NCBI RefSeq assembly: GCF_018991925.1
Contig: NW_024737042.1
Coordinates: 19,570,295 to 19,634,294, forward strand
DNA length: 64,000 nt
Source: Homarus americanus
Taxonomy: Eukaryota > Arthropoda > Malacostraca > Decapoda > Nephropidae
Direction of reading: 5' to 3'
Part shown: one piece after another, positions 59,160 through 64,000 of the stretch
Position numbering within the stretch: position 1 is the stretch's first letter
How the letters are laid out: each line of letters starts with the position of its first letter
Notes under the pieces: generated by a model
Seen by the model: only the letters and a program-made list of their open reading frames with translations
Database searches by the model: none
What the model was told of the DNA's origin: nothing
Translations under genes and position numbers: made by a program

Positions 59160-60097
59160 CAAAACTCAGTTAAGCTCACGGCAGCCCTCACTGACCACAT
59201 AATAGCTCAGAACGCAACAGGGGAGGTGGATACCAGTGAAGAAAACAAGATTCGAACTGTAGCTGCAAATACCAGAGAATTTGAAAAAAAAAGTAGCTAT
59301 AGCGCAGGAGGTGGGCGCCTTGAACTGGTTAATTACGTTACCGATAAGGACAAATGGTTTCAGTCTCAATAAACAAGAATTTACAGATGCCAATGCTCTA
59401 AGGTACGGTAGGCCAGTAGAAGGTTTGCCTTCCCAATGCGTGTGTGGCTCTTCCTATGACGTCGATCACGTCATGGAGTGCAAGAAAGGGGGCTTCATAT
59501 GCATGAGGCATGACGAAGTAAGGGATCTCACAACAAATATGTTGAAGGAAATCTGCCGTTATGTCAGAGTAGAACTGACCCTCCTTCCTTTGGACGGTGA
59601 GAATTTCCAACATAGGACTTCAAACACATCCAATGAAGCCCGTGTTGACGTCAGTGCTCGAGGATTCTGGACGCGGGGACAGCGAGCTTTCTTAGACATC
59701 AGGAGTTTTTATCCCATGGCCGCATGTCACCGTAACTTAGCTCTCGATGCTGCACACAGGAGGAACGAGAATGACAGGATAAGGGCATACGGGGAGAGAA
59801 TTCAAAACGTTGATCAAGGCAACTTCACTCCTCTTGGTGTTCACGACCTCTGGTGGGATGGGACTAAGTGCAAGATGCTTCTACGCCAGACTCGCGGAGG
59901 TGCTATCCGAACAGAAGCAGCAGCCGAGAAGTTATGTTACAGCCTGGATGACATGTCGACTGTCCTTCTCTCTCCTTATGTCGGCTTTGCTCTGCCTCAG
60001 GGGAACGAGAGCATCGGCCCCAAAGCCGACAACAGTTGCAAATGTTGACTATGAGGCAACAGTCACTGAATGCCGCATAGATCTGCTGCTCAACTAA
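59160..60097 (+). pseudogene. C-terminal region of a LINE-type protein, possible REL endonuclease
   Basis: Starts in a decayed segment (59160-59280), then an open run 59281-60048: ALNWLITLPI, GFSLNKQEF, a Cys/His set CVCGSSYDVDHVMECKKGG (C-x-C-x7-H-x3-C, near 59438-59490), RHDEVRDL, then EARVDVSARGFWTRGQRAFL, DIRSFYP (near 59638-59720). After a 1-nt shift near 59830 it continues FTTSGGMG, FYARLAEVLSEQ and LSFSLLMSALLCLRGTR. This conserved module is widespread in marine invertebrate genomes after RT-like sequence. A zinc site followed by R-x-D and a later Asp resembles the restriction-like endonuclease of R2-type LINEs; that is inference. No RT lies upstream here. Confidence 0.6.
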
Positions 60098-60099
60098 CT

Positions 60100-60564
60100 C
60101 AACACAGCTAGGATAGCTACTTATGTATTAGGATATTAAATTTTAAGGTAATAAAATGGCGGCGATGGTATGGTTATTAGGGGAGGATGGAGGCCATTAA
60201 AAAAAAAGTGAAGGATTCTCTTACGGATTCGCTCTGGCTGAGGGAAGGAAGTCCTGTAACCACTCCACTCACTCTCCCAGCGCTCATTACCTCTGTTCAG
60301 GATTGAGTAACCCAACACTTTGACTTGGCACAAGCAAACAACCCCAAACCACACCTTCACCAATTTTCCCCGCAGTTTACTGCTTTGGAGGGACGACACT
60401 CCGACTCACTAGCCCCTGATTGGCTGCACATTCCCGCCTTGCTCTAAGATTGGCCGACTGACTGGTTAGTATGGATTTTATTCAATAGATGGAGTTGATG
60501 GAGTTGAGTACCTGTATCTTGGCGAATATTTGACATTACTAATAATAATATTATTATGATACCA
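60100..60564. other. Short intergenic stretch
   Basis: No gene or terminal repeat recognised; a small (AAT)n at 60538-60552 precedes the next element. Confidence 0.5.
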
Positions 60565-60693
60565 TTATCATACTAGGGTGTGTCATAGGAGGGAAGATCA
60601 GCTAAAACTAATGGCCCATCACTTTTTTGGTAGATTTTAGTGTATATAAACAGAAAATAATTTCAGTTTCAATATTTTGCAACCTTTTGCTAG

Positions 60694-60824
60694 GTAAATT
60701 TTAGCGTGAAATTTATCGAAAATCTAACGTACAGCTGCATTAGTGCATTACAATTAAATAGTGAACATTGCTTTCTGACTTCATTCTTTAACAACCCAAC
60801 TAACAATATTTTTTTCTGTTTCAG
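60694..60824 (+). other. Predicted 5'-UTR intron of copy C
   Basis: Same donor (AG|GTAAAT), CTAAC word and TTTTCTGTTTCAG acceptor as copy B, one base longer in the T-run. Confidence 0.6.
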
Positions 60825-60858
60825 ATTCTGATGCATTCATAAGTTGATAATATTTGCG

Positions 60859-63259
60859 ATGGCTGCTTGTGTCAGGACGAGGAACCAAAAATCCAGCCAT
60901 CTCAGTCACTATCTTGGGTCTGGGAGAGAGCTCCTGAAGTCGGAGTTGCCTACATTGAGAGATGCTTTGAGATACGGTGTTTTAATCAGGCAAATCAGTG
61001 AAAAGAACCAAAGAACTTACACAAACAAAGACATTGCCAGTGATATGACCAAAGCTGTCTTGGCACAGTACACTCTGGCTAACGCTCAGTTCAAGCCTCC
61101 AGTCATAACAAGTCAGAAGAAGATTAGTGAGAGACTGCTAGCCAGTTGGGAAAAGGCAAGAGATATCTCTCTTGGGAGAGGAAAACTTGCAGTTAAGGAC
61201 AGCTTTGCCAAGCAACTGGACTAGTTATTTGACATAATTACTTGCAAGTGCCCAATTGTTCTCTGTCCTGAGTTTGGATGCGATCGTGACTGTAAATCCG
61301 AGTCCCACATCTCCTGTATTTGCAAGCGTGAACTGAAGATTCCTGTGATCGAACTGGCATTTGTCAAAGCACAGAGAGAGAAGACTGGCAGTATAAGGGC
61401 TCTCATGATTTCTAGCCAAGATATTCCGGAGTCCAAGAGACAGGAGGCTGCCACAGAGAGACAGAAGAGGAGAAGAGTTGCCGAGGAAAAGAGACTTGAG
61501 AAGGCCCAGGGTGAGGTAAAAAAGGCCGATGATTGGAGTCAAGCTGATTCAGAGTTTAATGACTTCCCATGGCTGATCCGAGTGCTGACCAGGAGAATGG
61601 TGACTTTGTCCCTAACCCAGAAAATAATGATCCCAAACCTCCCAGGCATAAGATTCGAAATAGGAAAGATATCGAGCATAGCTCTGGCCGCATGCGACAC
61701 CACACTGGTCTCAGAGAAACTGCAGAGATAGCAACAGCTGCCTGGATTGACGGTGGTTTGATAACACCTGATGATGTTCACCTGGTGATAGATCATAACA
61801 AAGTAAGGAGAGCTCAGGAGAAACTTGTCAGTAACCTAGAAGAGGAGTTTGATAAGGGGATAAGAGAAAATGGAATCAATTGTTTGTTCTTTGATGGGAG
61901 AAGGATGACACTAAAGTGTTCATGAAAGTTGGAGATTCTGACAAGTTGTTCCCTGCCATGGTGAAGGAGGAACACTACTCCTGCTGCAGTGAACCAGGAG
62001 GGAAGTATTTGTGGCATTTCACTCCAGAGAAAGATGACATCAGGAAACCAGCTGAGATAGTGGCAGATAACATTGTGAACTGGCTCAGAGAGAGGAACGT
62101 AGACCAGACCCTGCAGGCCATTGGAGGGGACAGCACCAACACGAACACAGGGTGGCAAGGGGGGGTCATACAGTGGATAGAGCGGAAGATTGGGAGGAAG
62201 CTGGTCTGGATTGTTTGTGACCTCCACACCAACGAGTTGCAACTCAGACATCTGATCCAGGAGCTGGATGGCAAGACTCTTTCAAACAACAGATGGTCTG
62301 GTCCTCTTGGCAAGATGCTGGACTCTGCCACTGAGTTAGAAACAAATCCGAGCTTTGAAAAAATCACAGTTGGCCCTCCACTCGTTGAGCTTGCACATAC
62401 TGTCATTGACGACCTGAGTACTGACCAGTACTATGGTTACATGATTTGCAGTGCCATCAAAACTGGGGTCATGCCTGATAGACTTGCTTACCTGCAGATA
62501 GGTCCAGTCTCACATTCTAGGTGGCTCACAACGGCTCTCAGGTTCTGCAGAATTTGGGTCGCTCATCATAAACTGAAAGGGAACCAGCTTCACAACCTGA
62601 GACTTATTGTCCAATTCATCGTGAGTGTCTACTTGCCAAATTGGTGCAACACCAAGGTCAAGTCATCGTTCTCCGAAGGTCCGAGGCATGTTCTCTTCCA
62701 GCTTGAGCTCCTGAGGAGTCAGCCAAGGAAGGTTGTTCAGATTTTGGAGCAGACTGTGAGGAGATCTTCCTGGTATGCTCATCCCGAGGCAGTTCTGCAG
62801 ACAATGCTCTGCAGTAAGGATGAGGAGGAGAGAAGAGTGGCAGTCAAAAAGATCTTGGATATGAGACTTATGAAAGGATCTGGGCATGACGAATCAGTTG
62901 GTGACGATTCCTTCAGGGTCAGGAAGACTCCTGAAGTCAATCTAGGTGCCAAGACCCTCACTGATCTCATAGATCTGGATAACATCCAGGCTGGCAGTAA
63001 GCCCCCTCTTACCTGCAGCCTCACCATTGTTCAAGTCAGAGCTTTCCTGGACAACCTCATGCATGTCCCTGCCTGGCCCTCGCACACCCAGAGTATAGAG
63101 CGTTGTGTACAGCAAGTGAGCGAGGCCAGCAGTCACGTGTACAGCCAGGAGAGGAGGGAAGGCTACATCCGAGCTCAGGTGGTCAGCAGGGAGGTGATGA
63201 ATAGAAACAGAAGCAAGAAAGACATGTTCTCTATGGTGTGCAGCAACACCGGGTCGTAG
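60859..63259 (+). pseudogene. Transposase-like protein, copy C (3' half open)
   Basis: Same protein as copy B. The first 121 codons are open to a TAG at 61222-61224 (Gln in copy B), just before the Cys/His cluster. Single-base losses follow near 61567, 61672-61690 and 61905. From 61916 to 63259 a 447-codon frame is unbroken and includes GDSTNTNTGWQGGV, DLHTNELQLRHLI, DGKTLSNNRWSGP, HSRWLTTALRFCRIW, GPRHVLFQLELL and SHTQSIERCVQQV. It retains the 18 nt that copy B lacks. The C-terminus (REVMNRNRSKKD) is basic. Function by family position is transposase; catalytic assignments are inferred. Confidence 0.82.
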
Positions 63260-63758
63260 TAGTAAAACCGGTTTTTGTATTTGATGATTTTGTTTTCTAA
63301 ATGAATATTAAATTTAATAAATGTGTCAAGATCATTCGTTTCACTATTCTGGATCATTTTCATCCTAATAAATTAACCTGATACATTTACTTTACTTTAA
63401 ATAAGCTATTTAGTGGTGTTGGTAAAAGGGTGGGAATACTGAATTTTCATAAGATTTCAAGTTAAAATTTACCTAGCAGAAAATAAAAACGTTTTAATTC
63501 TGAAGATATCACATGATTCTGCACATAGAACTACATCATTAATACCATGGGCCGATTTTTCAAACTCAAAAAAAAAATTCGCCTCCGTATGACACACCCT
63601 ATTATCATACCCTTACAATATATATTCATTACTTTAAGCGTTAACGGACAGTCTATCGAAGGAACTTGCTTAATATGAGAGATGAAATGTATCCTTCTTA
63701 GTTGAGAGAGAGAGTAAACAACACTCATATCATCCATCGTGTTCTCGCATGTTTTAGT

Positions 63759-63761
<3 letters not shown>

Positions 63762-63835
<74 letters not shown>
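63762..63835. repeat. (CT)n microsatellite
   Basis: About 36 CT units. Confidence 0.97.
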
Positions 63836-63840
<5 letters not shown>

Positions 63841-63944
63841 AATTACAGAAATTTACTCTGAGAATAATTTTCTACCTGTATTCGTCCTTTAATAAGCATT
63901 AGGCAAACATTACAATGAAAGACAGTGTAGTGTAGTAAGGTACT

Positions 63945-64000
63945 ATCAACCACACCAAAACCGTAGTCATGCACATCAATACCGCCACCACTTTAGTGCA
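63945..64000 (+). mobile_element. Start of a second copy of the 8.3-18.8 kb LINE family
   Basis: 56 bp running off the window edge match 18052-18110 (CCAAAACC, ATGCACATCAAT, CCGCCACCAC, AGTGCA) with about seven differences. The match is just downstream of the RT YVDD box, so a 5'-truncated or internal LINE fragment begins at about 63940. Confidence 0.75.

Larger units (their letters stand above)
60574..63601 (+). mobile_element. DNA transposon, copy C, with TIRs and 9-bp TSD
   Basis: 3028 bp with the same TAGGGTGTGTCATA termini as copy B. TTATCATAC is duplicated exactly at 60565-60573 and 63602-63610. It is nearly identical to copy B over the whole length (a few percent divergence by eye), in the same orientation. 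The internal plan is the same: 5'-UTR intron 60694-60824, ATG 60859, stop 63259, AATAAA 63316. Confidence 0.92.

Overview
The window looks like repeat-dense intergenic or heterochromatic DNA from an invertebrate animal, most likely an arthropod and plausibly a decapod crustacean. The reasons are very long microsatellites, splice-site and poly(A) signals typical of animals, and a mix of CR1/L2/Jockey-like LINEs, several Ty3/Gypsy lineages and a tRNA-derived SINE. The species guess is inference from general character. I found no convincing host protein gene: every long reading frame outside low-complexity DNA belongs to a mobile element, and nearly all carry stops or frameshifts.

Layout. 1-1749 (minus) is a decayed member of a transposase-like family that I cannot place in a named superfamily. 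Two much younger copies of that family lie at 2324-5333 and 60574-63601 (both plus), each with TAGGGTGTG termini and a perfect 9-bp target duplication. 7205-8235 (minus) is the 3' end of a LINE with a C2H2 finger. 8282-18827 (plus) is a LINE split by a 7.5-kb Gypsy element (10418-17900), which is itself split by a solo LTR (15766-16660). That Gypsy element has integrase upstream of reverse transcriptase and a SCAN-like Gag, the hallmarks of the Gmr1 lineage. 18900-22265 is a 3.4-kb polypyrimidine minisatellite. About 22560-27930 (minus) is a Jockey/CR1-like LINE carrying ORF1 and ORF2, interrupted at 22974-23988 by a 5'-truncated LINE with an RNase H domain.

28928-33719 is a non-autonomous LTR element with two 1060-bp LTRs, 4-bp target duplications and no gag-pol. 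33724-35772 (plus) is another LINE. 39966-40382 (minus) is a complete tRNA-derived SINE whose 3' tail matches the tail of the RNase H LINE at 23.8 kb. 42385-43012 is a tandem array with a 70-bp period. 43254-48135 (minus) and 49290-55530 (minus) are two further, mutually different Gypsy elements; the second keeps both LTRs and an unbroken integrase. 59160-60097 is the C-terminal part of a LINE-type protein with a possible restriction-like endonuclease domain. The right edge (from about 63945) enters another copy of the 8.3-18.8 kb LINE family.

How the parts relate. Insertions are stacked, and exact target duplications give a relative order: LINE, then Gmr1-like element, then solo LTR; and Jockey-like LINE, then RNase H LINE. 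The solo LTR and the 28.9-33.7 kb element share LTR ends, and the SINE probably borrows the machinery of the RNase H LINE. The strongest leads for new biology are the 9-bp-TSD transposon family, the Gmr1-like element in an apparent protostome, the SINE/LINE pair, and the structured leader and stem-loop array of the non-autonomous LTR element.
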